DNA of 64,000 nt from Pseudoflavonifractor sp. 60 (GTDB taxonomy: Bacteria > Bacillota > Clostridia > Oscillospirales > Oscillospiraceae). The notes below the pieces were generated by a model, which did no database searches, was not told the DNA's origin, and saw only the letters and a program-made list of their open reading frames with translations. Both the position numbers and the translations under genes were made by a program. Shown piece by piece: positions 1 to 9,379 of the stretch (its first letter is position 1; every line of letters begins with the position of its first letter). The stretch spans positions 1 to 64,000 of the forward strand of contig NZ_QWKI01000077.1 in assembly GCF_009911645.1 (NCBI RefSeq), given 5' to 3'.

Positions 1-3
1 TGA

Positions 4-20
4 GCCCTGCGAAGCAGGGC
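4..20. other. GC hairpin at window edge
   Basis: A perfect 7-bp stem (GCCCTGC / GCAGGGC) with a 3-nt loop. It may be the tail of a terminator of a gene left of the window, but no T-run follows on the plus strand. Nothing else is recognised between it and the first gene. Confidence 0.4.
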
Positions 21-117
21 CACAAAGCGGCAGGCTAGGGTCATCCCACCCTACCAAAGATACTTTACGAATTGAAGAATCCTTTGGAAACACCTTTTCT
101 TCCTCCGCCGCATTTGC

Positions 118-123
118 TATAAT
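118..123 (+). promoter_or_regulatory. Possible -10 box of amidohydrolase gene
   Basis: TATAAT lies 36 bases before the start codon of the amidohydrolase gene. The matching -35 position (95-100) is a poor TTTTCT, so the promoter is tentative. Confidence 0.4.
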
Positions 124-159
124 AGGAGTGCAAGCAGGTATCGGAAAGGAGATTTTTCT

Positions 160-981
160 ATGAACATCATCGACGCCCACCTCCACCTCTTCGCCCCCTC
201 CCCCCATACCGACGCCATGGCCCGGGAGGTGGGACACCAAAACTCCACCGAACACCTGCGGCAGGTCTACGGCCAGCTGGGCATGGTTCACGGAGTGGTT
301 ATGGGCAACCGAAGCCTGGACCCGGCCTATCACAGCTATCCTACCGACCTGTTTCACTACTGCATCGGCCTGGACAGCGCTCTGATGGACCGGGGGGAGC
401 GGGTCATCCCCGACCTGCCTGACCTGGTGGAGGCCAACCTGAAGCGGGAGTGCTGCTGCGGCGTCAAGCTCTACCCCGGATACAATAAGCTCTGGCTGTC
501 CGACCCCCTCTATCAGCCCATCTACGACCTGGCCGCCCGCTATGACAAGCCGGTGGCTGTCCATATGGGGCTGACCGCCTTTGCCCGGGCCCACCTGAAA
601 TATTGTCATCCCCTCTCCCTGGACGAGGTGGCGGCAAACAACCCCCGCACCCGCTTTGTCATGTGCCACTTTGGCAATCCTTTTTTGGAGAGCGCCGCCG
701 CAGTGGTAGAGAAGAACCCCAACGTGGCCGCCGACCTGTCGGGACTGCTGGAGGGGAGGGTTGACCTGGACCAGTACTTTCAGGAGCAGGCGGGCTACGC
801 GGGGCTGCTTACCACCTGGCTTGCCGCCATCTGCCAGTGGGATGATGTGATGTACGGCACCGACTGGCCCATTGTCAATCTGGAAGAATACATCCGCTTT
901 ATCCAGCGCCTGGTACCGGAGCGGCACTGGGAAAAGGTGTTTTTTCAAAACGCCAACCGCATTTACGGCCTTGGACTGTAA
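160..981 (+). CDS. Amidohydrolase family protein (TIM-barrel metal hydrolase)
   Basis: The 273-residue protein has the layout of the amidohydrolase-2 family (PF04909), metal-dependent TIM-barrel hydrolases or decarboxylases. The metal-binding HxH motif is His7/His9 at the end of strand 1. Further candidate metal-site residues are a Lys in GVKLYPG, a His in VAVHMG, a His in MCHFGN and the Asp of YGTDWP near the C-terminus. The substrate cannot be told from sequence. The ATG is preceded by AAAGGAGA at good spacing. It is a single-gene unit, with a possible promoter upstream and a strong hairpin directly after the stop codon. Confidence 0.85.
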   Translation: MNIIDAHLHLFAPSPHTDAMAREVGHQNSTEHLRQVYGQLGMVHGVVMGNRSLDPAYHSYPTDLFHYCIGLDSALMDRGERVIPDLPDLVEANLKRECCCGVKLYPGYNKLWLSDPLYQPIYDLAARYDKPVAVHMGLTAFARAHLKYCHPLSLDEVAANNPRTRFVMCHFGNPFLESAAAVVEKNPNVAADLSGLLEGRVDLDQYFQEQAGYAGLLTTWLAAICQWDDVMYGTDWPIVNLEEYIRFIQRLVPERHWEKVFFQNANRIYGLGL

Positions 982-987
982 CAAAAA

Positions 988-1022
988 CGGGCCCCCGGAG
1001 CACAGACGGCTCTGGGGGCCCG
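988..1022 (+). terminator. Rho-independent terminator after amidohydrolase
   Basis: A 14-bp GC-rich stem (988-1001 with 1009-1022, one G·U pair) closes a 7-nt loop. It starts seven bases after the stop codon and is followed by a short T-run at 1028-1032. Confidence 0.75.
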
Positions 1023-1274
1023 AAGACTTTTTGTGGCGGCCGGAAGGAGGTTCGGCCGCCGGTGCAGGGATATAGGATGCACAGGGGGGTCTTGCGACCA
1101 GTGATATTATAGCATGGTCCTGTCGGCAATTGCAAGAGGTGAACAACATTCTTTGGAACTTTTCCGCCTTGCGTCCAATTATGTTATAAAAAACAACATA
1201 TTTTCTAACATCTTTTTGGGCATAGCCGCGGTGCCCTGCTTGCTGTAAAATTGAGTCGAATTGAGGTGGGGTTT
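1023..1274. other. Intergenic region with GC hairpin
   Basis: No gene is seen here. An 8-bp perfect stem (1035-1042 with 1053-1060) follows the terminator. Beyond it the sequence becomes AT-rich towards 1200, which suits a promoter for the ribbon-helix-helix gene, but no pair of boxes with good spacing was found. Confidence 0.5.
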
Positions 1275-1499
1275 GTGGCAGCTGACGCGCTGATCGTAAC
1301 GGTAAAACGTCCCAAAGGAGAGGATGGTTATAAAACCTTTTCGGTTCGCCTGAGGGAGCCCATGGTCAACCGAATGGACGAAATATCCAGGGAGACCGGA
1401 CGCAGCCGGAATGAACTGATCGGTCTGTTTTTAGAGTACGCACTGGACCACTATATGCTGGAGGGAGGTGACAGCCATGGATCAGCAGAGCGAGCATGA
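1275..1499 (+). CDS. Ribbon-helix-helix (CopG/Arc-like) DNA-binding protein
   Basis: This small basic protein (74 residues) has one strand (KTFSVRLREP) followed by two helices (MVNRMDEISRETG, SRNELIGLFLEYALDHY), the pattern of ribbon-helix-helix repressors that bind DNA as dimers. The frame is open from a TTG at 1251, but GAGGTGGGG directly before the GTG at 1275 makes 1275 the better start. The downstream gene overlaps it by 23 bases, so the two are translationally coupled. Likely roles are autoregulation or an antitoxin-like function; neither is proven. Confidence 0.75.
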   Translation: MAADALIVTVKRPKGEDGYKTFSVRLREPMVNRMDEISRETGRSRNELIGLFLEYALDHYMLEGGDSHGSAERA

Positions 1500-1746
1500 T
1501 ATCTCTACCGCCCTCTACCATGCCGCCGTGGGCAAGCTGGTTTTGGACCATATGGAGCGGACCCACCCCGCTGTGATTTCCCAGGTGGTGGAAAACCAGG
1601 CGGTCCAGACCTTGGAGGCCATCCGCTGCATCCTGGAGAATAGCCGCCTGGACGACAGAGCCTGTGAGGAACGCATCCGCCACCTTGTTCAGCTGTTTTT
1701 CCAGGATTTAGGGATTGAAATCAGACGCCGCACCGGCCGCACCTGA
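1477..1746 (+). CDS. Small hypothetical protein overlapping RHH gene
   Basis: The product is an 89-residue, mostly helical, soluble protein with charged ends (a basic RRRTGRT tail). I do not recognise the family. GGGAGG at 1462-1467 sets the ATG at 1477, inside the end of the ribbon-helix-helix gene, so the two form one transcription unit closed by a terminator at 1779-1816. The arrangement recalls toxin-antitoxin or regulator-effector pairs, but no toxin fold or catalytic motif is visible. Confidence 0.6.
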   Translation: MDQQSEHDISTALYHAAVGKLVLDHMERTHPAVISQVVENQAVQTLEAIRCILENSRLDDRACEERIRHLVQLFFQDLGIEIRRRTGRT

Positions 1747-1778
1747 ATCCTGTCACTTTCCCCAAAAGAAAATCCAAG

Positions 1779-1816
1779 AAAAAGGCAGTGTTTTTCAAAA
1801 AAATGCTGTCTTTTTT
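1779..1816 (+). terminator. Terminator of RHH operon
   Basis: A 17-bp stem (1779-1795 with 1799-1815) contains three G·U pairs and has a 3-nt loop. Its 3' arm ends in a run of six T. It separates the ribbon-helix-helix pair from the ABC-F gene. Confidence 0.65.
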
Positions 1817-1875
1817 CCGCCCCATGTGGTATGATGGTCCAGTTGACAACGACCAAATGAAAAGGAGCAACGACA

Positions 1876-3471
1876 ATGATCACTGTCACCGACCTGAGCC
1901 TGAATTACAGCGGAACTCCGCTGTTCTCCCATGTGGACCTTCAATTTCTGCGGGGCAACTGCTACGGCATTATCGGAGCTAACGGCGCGGGAAAATCCAC
2001 CTTTTTGAAAATTCTATCCGGTGAGCTGGACTCCACCTCCGGCCAGGTGTCCATCCTGCCCAACATCCGTATGTCGGTGCTGAAGCAGGACCAAAACGCC
2101 TACGACGCCTACAATGTGATGGATACCGTTATCATGGGCAATCAGCGGCTGTACGACATCGGCAAGCAGAAGGAGGCCCTCTATGCCAAGGAGGAGATGA
2201 CCGACGAGGACGGTCTGCTGGCCTGCCAGCTGGAGGAGGAGTACGCCGAGCTGGGGGGCTGGGAGGCGGAGAGCGACGCCAGCCGCATCCTCCAGGGCCT
2301 GGGGCTGGGCACCGAGCTGCACTTTAACGATATGGCAACTCTGGACGCCCGTCTCAAGGTGAAGGTGCTGCTGGCCCAGGCCCTCTTCGGCAATCCCGAC
2401 CTGCTGATGATGGACGAGCCCACCAACAACCTGGATATCGACGCGGTGAACTGGCTGGAGGACTTCCTCCTGGACTTCGAGGGCACCGTGATCGTGGTCT
2501 CCCACGACCGGCACTTCCTGAACACCGTGTGTACCCACATCGTGGATATCGACTACGGCAAGATAAAGATGTACGTGGGCAACTACGACTTCTGGTATGA
2601 GTCCTCCCAGCTGGTTCAGCAGCTCATCAAGAGCCAGAACAAGCGCAACGAGGAGAAGATTAAGGAGCTGCAGGACTTCATCTCCCGGTTCTCCGCCAAC
2701 AAGTCCAAGAGCAAGCAGGCCACCGCCCGGCGCAAGCTGCTGGACAAGCTCACCGTGGAGGAGATGCCCGCCTCCTCCCGCCGCTATCCCTGGGTCGGCT
2801 TCTCCCCGGACCGGGAGGTGGGCAAGGATATCCTCTTCGTCACCGACGTCAGCAAGACCATTGACGGGGTCAAGGTGCTGGACAAGGTGTCCTTCATTGT
2901 GGGCCACAACGAGAAGATCGCCTTCGTGGGGGACAACGAGAACGCCCACACCGCCCTGTTTAAGATTCTGGCCGGCGAGCTGGAGCCCGACGAGGGCAGC
3001 GTCAAGTGGGGTCAGACCGCCACCTTCTCCTACTTCCCCAAGGACAACACCCCCTACTTCCAGGACAACGACGACGACCTGGTCCAGTGGCTGCGCCAGT
3101 TCTCCCCCGACCCCCAGGAGCAGTATCTCCGGGGCTTCCTGGGGCGGATGCTCTTCTCCGGGGACGAGGTCCACAAGCCGGTCAGAGTCCTCTCCGGCGG
3201 CGAGAAGGTGCGGTGTATGCTGTCCCGGATGATGCTCTCCGGCGCCAACGTGCTCATGCTGGACCAGCCCACCAACCACCTGGACCTGGAGTCCATCGCC
3301 GCCCTGAACAAGGGGCTGGAGGCCGTCAAGTGTAACGTGCTGGTGGCCTCCCACGACCATCAGCTGATCCAGACCGTCTGCAACCGGGTCTTCGATTTCA
3401 CCACCGACGGCAAGCTCATCGACCGAAAGATGACCTATGACGAGTATTTGGAGAGCCAGAAGGTCCAGTGA
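1876..3471 (+). CDS. ABC-F ATPase, YbiT/YkpA type
   Basis: This 531-residue soluble protein has two ABC domains and no membrane segment, the mark of ABC-F proteins that bind the ribosome E site. Domain 1 has Walker A GANGAGKST (34-42), Walker B LLMMDEPTNNLD and His-switch VSHDRHF. A charged linker (about 245-290, rich in SKSKQATARRK) follows. Domain 2 has LSGGEKVR (from 439), MLDQPTNHLD and VASHDHQ. Two motifs are degenerate: the domain 1 signature reads LDARLK (156-161), and the domain 2 Walker A reads GDNENAHTA (352-360) without GKS/T. From memory, YbiT relatives also have a poor first signature. Order and linker fit YbiT/YkpA rather than antibiotic-resistance ABC-F subgroups. Confidence 0.88.
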   Translation: MITVTDLSLNYSGTPLFSHVDLQFLRGNCYGIIGANGAGKSTFLKILSGELDSTSGQVSILPNIRMSVLKQDQNAYDAYNVMDTVIMGNQRLYDIGKQKEALYAKEEMTDEDGLLACQLEEEYAELGGWEAESDASRILQGLGLGTELHFNDMATLDARLKVKVLLAQALFGNPDLLMMDEPTNNLDIDAVNWLEDFLLDFEGTVIVVSHDRHFLNTVCTHIVDIDYGKIKMYVGNYDFWYESSQLVQQLIKSQNKRNEEKIKELQDFISRFSANKSKSKQATARRKLLDKLTVEEMPASSRRYPWVGFSPDREVGKDILFVTDVSKTIDGVKVLDKVSFIVGHNEKIAFVGDNENAHTALFKILAGELEPDEGSVKWGQTATFSYFPKDNTPYFQDNDDDLVQWLRQFSPDPQEQYLRGFLGRMLFSGDEVHKPVRVLSGGEKVRCMLSRMMLSGANVLMLDQPTNHLDLESIAALNKGLEAVKCNVLVASHDHQLIQTVCNRVFDFTTDGKLIDRKMTYDEYLESQKVQ

Positions 3472-3498
3472 GATCAACTCTTCCATCAGAGAAAAAAC

Positions 3499-3535
3499 GA
3501 GGCACTATGGGTCCCAGCCGGGCTCATAGTGCCTC
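3499..3535. terminator. Bidirectional terminator
   Basis: An 11-bp stem (3499-3509 with 3525-3535) is flanked by A-rich sequence on the left (GAAAAAAC) and T-rich sequence on the right (TCTTTCTT). It therefore serves both the ABC-F gene and the convergent birA gene. Confidence 0.8.
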
Positions 3536-3541
3536 TCTTTC

Positions 3542-4534
3542 TTAAACATATCCGTACATACCCCGCACCGACACCTCTCCGCTGGAGATGGTCTCCCGCC
3601 TGCCGTTGTGCAGCTCCACCACCAGGTTGAAGTCATCGTCGATCTCCAGGGCGAAGGCCTGGCGGCGGGTGGCGGGGGTGATGAGCTGAACCTGGTGGCC
3701 GGGGGTTATACAGTCCGCCCGGTATTTGGCCAGATACGCCTCCTTGTCCCGGGGGTAGCCGGCGTACATCCGGTCCAGGGCCAGGGCGATGTGGGCGCAC
3801 AGCTGGGTGCGGCGCACCGGGCGGCCCAGCTCCTGGGACAGGGAGGTGGCAATCTCCCGCACCTCGGGAGAGAAGTCCTCCGGGGTCTCGTTTACATTGA
3901 TCCCAATGCCGGTGACCAGATAGTCCAGGGCGTTGCTCTCGCTCTCCAGGCCCAGCTCGGTGAGGATGCCCACCAGCTTTTTTCCGCCTAGGATAATGTC
4001 GTTGGTCCACTTGATTTTGGGTCGGACGCCGCAGCAGGCCTCGATGCCGTCACACACCGCCACCGCAACCCAGGCGGTGAAGTCTGCCGTTTTGGATGGC
4101 TCCAGATTGGGACGGAAGAGGGCGGACAGGTACAAGCCCTTTCCCTTGGGAGACTGGAAGGACCGGCCCCGGCGGCCCCGCCCTCCCGTCTGCTCCTCCG
4201 CCGTTACCAGAAGTCCCTCCGCCGCCCCGGCCATGGCTTGGCGCTTACATTCGGTGTTGGTGGAATCCACCACATCCAGACACAGCAGCCGCGACCCCAC
4301 CAGGCAGTCAGACAGCGGCCCGGCCAGCTCCCCTGCCCGCAGCTTGTCGGGGGCCTCCTCCAGCAGGTAGCCCCGGTTGGGCGCGGAGGCGATGACATAG
4401 CCCTCCTGCCGCAGGGCCTCAATGGCCTTCCAGACCCCCGCCCGGCTGATGCCCAGGGTGCGGCTCATGGCCTCGCCGGACAAATATTCCCCCTGCTGCT
4501 CCCGCAGGAGGGACAGTACCCGTTCTCTGCTCAT
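3542..4534 (-). CDS. birA: Biotin ligase / biotin operon repressor BirA
   Basis: The protein activates biotin to biotinyl-AMP, attaches it to carboxylase carrier domains, and can repress transcription. An N-terminal winged helix (SRERVLSLL to VIASAPNRGYLL, about 1-60) precedes the catalytic domain. That domain has DSTNTE, the GRGRRGRSF biotin/ATP loop, IKWTNDIILGGKKLVGILTE and GIGINVN. The frame opens at 4546, but the ATG at 4534 has AAGGATGG at the right distance and is preferred (330 residues). It is the last gene of a minus-strand group with the LysR and HIT genes. Confidence 0.93.
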   Translation of the reverse strand: MSRERVLSLLREQQGEYLSGEAMSRTLGISRAGVWKAIEALRQEGYVIASAPNRGYLLEEAPDKLRAGELAGPLSDCLVGSRLLCLDVVDSTNTECKRQAMAGAAEGLLVTAEEQTGGRGRRGRSFQSPKGKGLYLSALFRPNLEPSKTADFTAWVAVAVCDGIEACCGVRPKIKWTNDIILGGKKLVGILTELGLESESNALDYLVTGIGINVNETPEDFSPEVREIATSLSQELGRPVRRTQLCAHIALALDRMYAGYPRDKEAYLAKYRADCITPGHQVQLITPATRRQAFALEIDDDFNLVVELHNGRRETISSGEVSVRGMYGYV

Positions 4535-4575
4535 ATTTGGTCCCATCCTTTTGTTTGATTTGGCGGCCTCCTCCG

Positions 4576-5508
4576 CTACTCCGCCGTCCGGTCATATCGG
4601 CTGTAAAATTCCTGGGTCAGGTCGATGAAGGCCCGGGCGGCGGGGGAAAGGAAGCCGTTCTTTTTATAGACCACCGCCAGGGAACAGGCCAGCGGAGGGT
4701 CGCCGATGGTGAAGCAGGCCAGCTGGTCCAGATAGGGTGTGCGGGAGACGCCGCTCTCCGGCAAAAAGGCAAAGCCCAGCTTCTCCTCCGCCAGATTGAT
4801 GGCGGTGGTGGTGTTGGTGGTCACCAGAATATTCTGGGGTTCCACACTGTGGACGGAGAAGAGATTGTGCAGCTGCTTGGACAGCCGCCAGTCGGGGGGC
4901 AGCATCACCAGCCGCTGATGCTCCAGCAGCCGCAGGCTGGGGAAAGGTGTGGGGTCGGCGCAGCTGCTGGTCAGCCCCTGGAACAGGGGGTGGTCCCGGT
5001 GGCCCACCAGGAAAATGCGCTCCTGCATCACCGGCTCATAGGTCAGCTCGGACAGGTCGCCGGGAACCTGCATCACGCAGAAGTCGATGACATTGGCCTC
5101 GGCCAGCTGCCCCAGCTCGGGCACCGGGGCCTCGTGGAGGATCACCTGAACGTCGGGGTATTGCTCCTCAAACAGGGGCAGCACGTCGGGCAGGAGGATG
5201 GACCCCCGCCAGGGCGACACCCCAATGTGGAGCAGAGGCCGCTTCTTGTTTTGCAAATCCCGCAGGTCGCTGACCAGCTGGCGGTCCAGAAAGCTCTGCC
5301 GCTCCAGATAGGCGTGGAACAGCTCTCCCGCCGGGGTCAGCTTCAGTGGGGAGTGGGAGCGGTCCAGCAGCACCACGCCCAAACTCCCCTCCAGCTTGGC
5401 CAGGTACTGGCTCAGGTAGGGCTGGGACAGATAGAGCCGCTCCGCCGCCTTGGAGATGCTGTGTTCCTTGACAATGGTCAGGAAGTACTCCGGATTTTTG
5501 ACAAACAT
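4576..5508 (-). CDS. LysR-family transcriptional regulator
   Basis: The protein (310 residues) has an N-terminal winged helix-turn-helix (SISKAAERLYLSQPYLSQYLAKLEGSLG, about 17-45) and a C-terminal periplasmic-binding-like effector domain, the standard LysR plan. Its ATG lies only 7 bases after the HIT gene stop, and birA follows 41 bases later. It therefore seems co-transcribed rather than divergent from a target, so its target is not indicated by context. The effector is unknown. Confidence 0.88.
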   Translation of the reverse strand: MFVKNPEYFLTIVKEHSISKAAERLYLSQPYLSQYLAKLEGSLGVVLLDRSHSPLKLTPAGELFHAYLERQSFLDRQLVSDLRDLQNKKRPLLHIGVSPWRGSILLPDVLPLFEEQYPDVQVILHEAPVPELGQLAEANVIDFCVMQVPGDLSELTYEPVMQERIFLVGHRDHPLFQGLTSSCADPTPFPSLRLLEHQRLVMLPPDWRLSKQLHNLFSVHSVEPQNILVTTNTTTAINLAEEKLGFAFLPESGVSRTPYLDQLACFTIGDPPLACSLAVVYKKNGFLSPAARAFIDLTQEFYSRYDRTAE

Positions 5509-5515
5509 GGCCCGC

Positions 5516-5854
5516 TCAGCCCGGAGGCCAGGTCATATCCCGGCCCGACAGCACGTGAAAATGGAGGTGGGGCACACTCTGGCCGGCCTGCTCCCCAATA
5601 TTGGACACGACCCGGTAGCTGTCCAGCCCCAGCTCCCGGCAGAGCTTGGCGATGACGGTAAAGATGTGGGCCACCGCCCCGGCGTTCTCCTGGTCCACCG
5701 CGGCCACCGAGGGGATGTGGACCTTGGGGATCACCAGAAAGTGGGTCGGGGCCTGGGGGTCGATGTCGTAGAAGGCCAGGCAGGCGTCGTCCTCATAGAC
5801 CTTCCGGGACGGGATCTCTCCGGCGATGATTTTACAGAATAGACAGTCAGACAT
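5516..5854 (-). CDS. HIT-family nucleotide-binding hydrolase (HINT type)
   Basis: This 112-residue histidine-triad protein is a purine nucleoside phosphoramidase-type hydrolase. It has the CxxC pair at the N-terminus (SDCLFCKII), which often binds zinc in bacterial HINT proteins, and the triad HLHFHV near the C-terminus (His96, His98, His100). The full family length is present. An AGGAGG lies before the ATG. It is the first of three tightly spaced genes (HIT, LysR, birA), and galM ends 63 bases upstream of it on the same transcribed strand. Confidence 0.92.
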   Translation of the reverse strand: MSDCLFCKIIAGEIPSRKVYEDDACLAFYDIDPQAPTHFLVIPKVHIPSVAAVDQENAGAVAHIFTVIAKLCRELGLDSYRVVSNIGEQAGQSVPHLHFHVLSGRDMTWPPG

Positions 5855-5917
5855 GGGAAAACCTCCTTGATTTTCGGTAAGAATGGTGCAGCGTTTTGTG
5901 TGGGACTGGGGGGAGTT

Positions 5918-6964
5918 TCACCCCTCCAAAGAGAAGCGGAAGATGGTGGTCTGGTCGTATTTCTCCCCCGCTTTCAGCACTGCGCTGGGGAAGGAGGGCT
6001 GATTGGGGGAATCGGGGAAGTGCTGGGTCTCCAGACAGAAGGCGTGGCGGGGCCCGTAGACAGCGCCCCCCTTGCCGGGACGGCCCTCCTCAATGAAGTT
6101 GGCGGTGTAGAGCTGGATGCCGGGATTGGTGGTCTCCACCTCCATAACAACGCCGGAACGGGCGCTGCTGGCCCGGGCCGCCGGACGCAGGGTCCCCGCC
6201 TGGCCGTCCACTGCGAAGTTGTGGTCGTAGCCCCGGCCCCAGATCAGCTGCTGGAAATCCTCCCCGATATAGGCCCCGATGGGGGTTGGGGTCCGCAGGT
6301 CCATGGGGGTCCCCTCCACCGGCTCCAGGGTCCCCAGGGGGATGCTGGTGCTGTCGGTGGGGGTGTAGGCGGAGCAGTGGAGGGTGATCTCCTGGTCCAG
6401 AGCGCTGCCGCTGCTGTGGCCCGCCAGATTGAAGTAGCTGTGGTTGGTGAGATTGCACAGGGTGTCCCGGTCGGCGGCCGCCTGGTAGTGGATGGACAGG
6501 GCGGCGTCCTGGAGGGCGTAGGTGACCCGCACCTGGAGATGGCCGGGATACCCCTCCTCGCCGTCGGGGCTGTCCAGGGCGAGAACGGCCCGGCTGCCGG
6601 TCAGCTCCTCCACCGTCCATACCCGGTGGGAGTAGCCCACATTGCCGCCGTGGAGGTGGTTGGGGCCGTCGTTCACCGCCAGGGTACAGGTCTGGCCGTT
6701 CAGGGTAAAGCGTCCCTTGGCGATCCGGTTGGCAAAGCGGCCCACCAGCGCCCCCAGATAGCCCTCCCCATTTTCGTACTCCGCCAGGGTGTCGTAGCCC
6801 AGCACCACGTCAACGGGTCCCTCCCGGCCGGGGACCGTCAAGGTGCGCAGGATTCCGCCGAAGGTGAGGATGGTACAGGAGACGATGCCGTTGTCCAGCT
6901 TCAGCTCCCGGACCTCCTCCCCGTTTTTGGTGGTCCCGAAGGGGGTTCCAAATTCCTTGCTCAT
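5918..6964 (-). CDS. galM: Aldose 1-epimerase (galactose mutarotase)
   Basis: The enzyme interconverts alpha and beta anomers of galactose or glucose in the cytoplasm. GRFANRIAKGRF, NDGPNHLHGG (with the conserved catalytic-region His), LTNHSYFNLAGH and NPGIQLYTAN are all typical GalM motifs. The frame is open to 7021, but GGGAGG nine bases before the ATG at 6964 points to that start (348 residues). The gene diverges from the glmS promoter and is upstream of the HIT-LysR-birA group, with only 63 bases between stop and next start. Confidence 0.93.
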   Translation of the reverse strand: MSKEFGTPFGTTKNGEEVRELKLDNGIVSCTILTFGGILRTLTVPGREGPVDVVLGYDTLAEYENGEGYLGALVGRFANRIAKGRFTLNGQTCTLAVNDGPNHLHGGNVGYSHRVWTVEELTGSRAVLALDSPDGEEGYPGHLQVRVTYALQDAALSIHYQAAADRDTLCNLTNHSYFNLAGHSSGSALDQEITLHCSAYTPTDSTSIPLGTLEPVEGTPMDLRTPTPIGAYIGEDFQQLIWGRGYDHNFAVDGQAGTLRPAARASSARSGVVMEVETTNPGIQLYTANFIEEGRPGKGGAVYGPRHAFCLETQHFPDSPNQPSFPSAVLKAGEKYDQTTIFRFSLEG

Positions 6965-7025
6965 ATGAAAGGGCCTCCCTTTTACAAATTGTCCCCTACA
7001 GTGTATCAGATTTTCTGACAAAAGG

Positions 7026-7039
7026 CAAATTGCAATTTG
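7026..7039. promoter_or_regulatory. 14-bp perfect palindrome overlapping glmS -35
   Basis: CAAATTGCAATTTG is a perfect palindrome that covers the -35 box of the glmS promoter and lies in the galM-glmS divergent region. A second short inverted repeat, TCAGA-TTT-TCTGA, is at 7006-7018. Both look like operator sites for a dimeric regulator; no regulator is identified. Confidence 0.5.
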
Positions 7040-7058
7040 TCGAAATAGCCCGTATAAT
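7030..7058 (+). promoter_or_regulatory. Promoter of glmS transcript
   Basis: TTGCAA (7030-7035) and TATAAT (7053-7058) are spaced by 17 bases. Transcription would start near 7065, about 80 bases before the ribozyme cleavage site. Confidence 0.8.
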
Positions 7059-7145
7059 AGTCAGATGTATGGGACAAAGAGGATACCGCATAGGATCTCA
7101 TACATCGCAGAGAGAAAGGAGGCTATGGACACAGCTCCATCAATA

Positions 7146-7331
7146 GCGCCAGCGCCTGCTTCCCGCCCGCTCCGCCGTGGGAGGGGGAGGAAGACGGGAC
7201 GACGAGGAGAGGGGAGAATCGAAATTTTCGGCGGATGCCCCTCCGTGCCCAGCCCCGGGCGCGTACACAGTCCACAAAGCCCCCGGGTAACCGGGAGACA
7301 AACAGGCTGTGACCGGGGAACGAGGTCAAAT
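7146..7331 (+). ncRNA. glmS ribozyme (GlcN6P-activated self-cleaving riboswitch)
   Basis: The 370-base leader of glmS carries the conserved parts of the glmS ribozyme. These are ATA|GCGCCAG at the 5' end (cleavage expected between A7146 and G7147), GACGAGGAGAGGGG, then ATCGAAATTTTCGGCGGATG (about 7217-7236), CCCCTCC, and a distal GGGAGACAAACAGGCTGTGA stretch. GCGCC can pair with GGCG of the central core as in the known double-pseudoknot. The match is from memory of Bacillus and Thermoanaerobacter examples. In the family, glucosamine-6-phosphate triggers cleavage and lowers glmS expression. Confidence 0.87.
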
Positions 7332-7434
7332 GGCTGCGAGTTTGCCCTCCTATTTTTACCGCCGCAGAACAATATGCTTCCCTGTCTCCGGGCGGAGAGC
7401 AGACCGGACGGCGGAACAAGGAGGAAAATTGAAT

Positions 7435-9270
<1,836 letters not shown>

Positions 9271-9293
9271 GCGTCCCGGTACGCTGGAAGAAT

Positions 9294-9326
9294 GCTCCGC
9301 TCCGGACACCGGGGCGGAGCGTTTTT
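9294..9326 (+). terminator. Terminator of glmS
   Basis: A 12-bp GC stem (9294-9305 with 9309-9320, one wobble) with a 3-nt loop is followed by G and five T. Confidence 0.88.
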
Positions 9327-9379
9327 GTCTGCTCTATAAAATCCCAAATTCAGGGAAGACTGAATCTGGGGTGATAACA

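Noticed and set aside
1-159. Tail of a structured RNA gene at the left edge
   Set aside because: A single short hairpin is not enough to identify tmRNA, SRP RNA or a tRNA.
2014-3486. Long minus-strand open frame opposite the ABC-F gene
   Set aside because: Valine/glycine/leucine-rich shadow of a GC-rich gene, no ribosome binding site and no family resemblance; the plus-strand ABC-F gene is certain.
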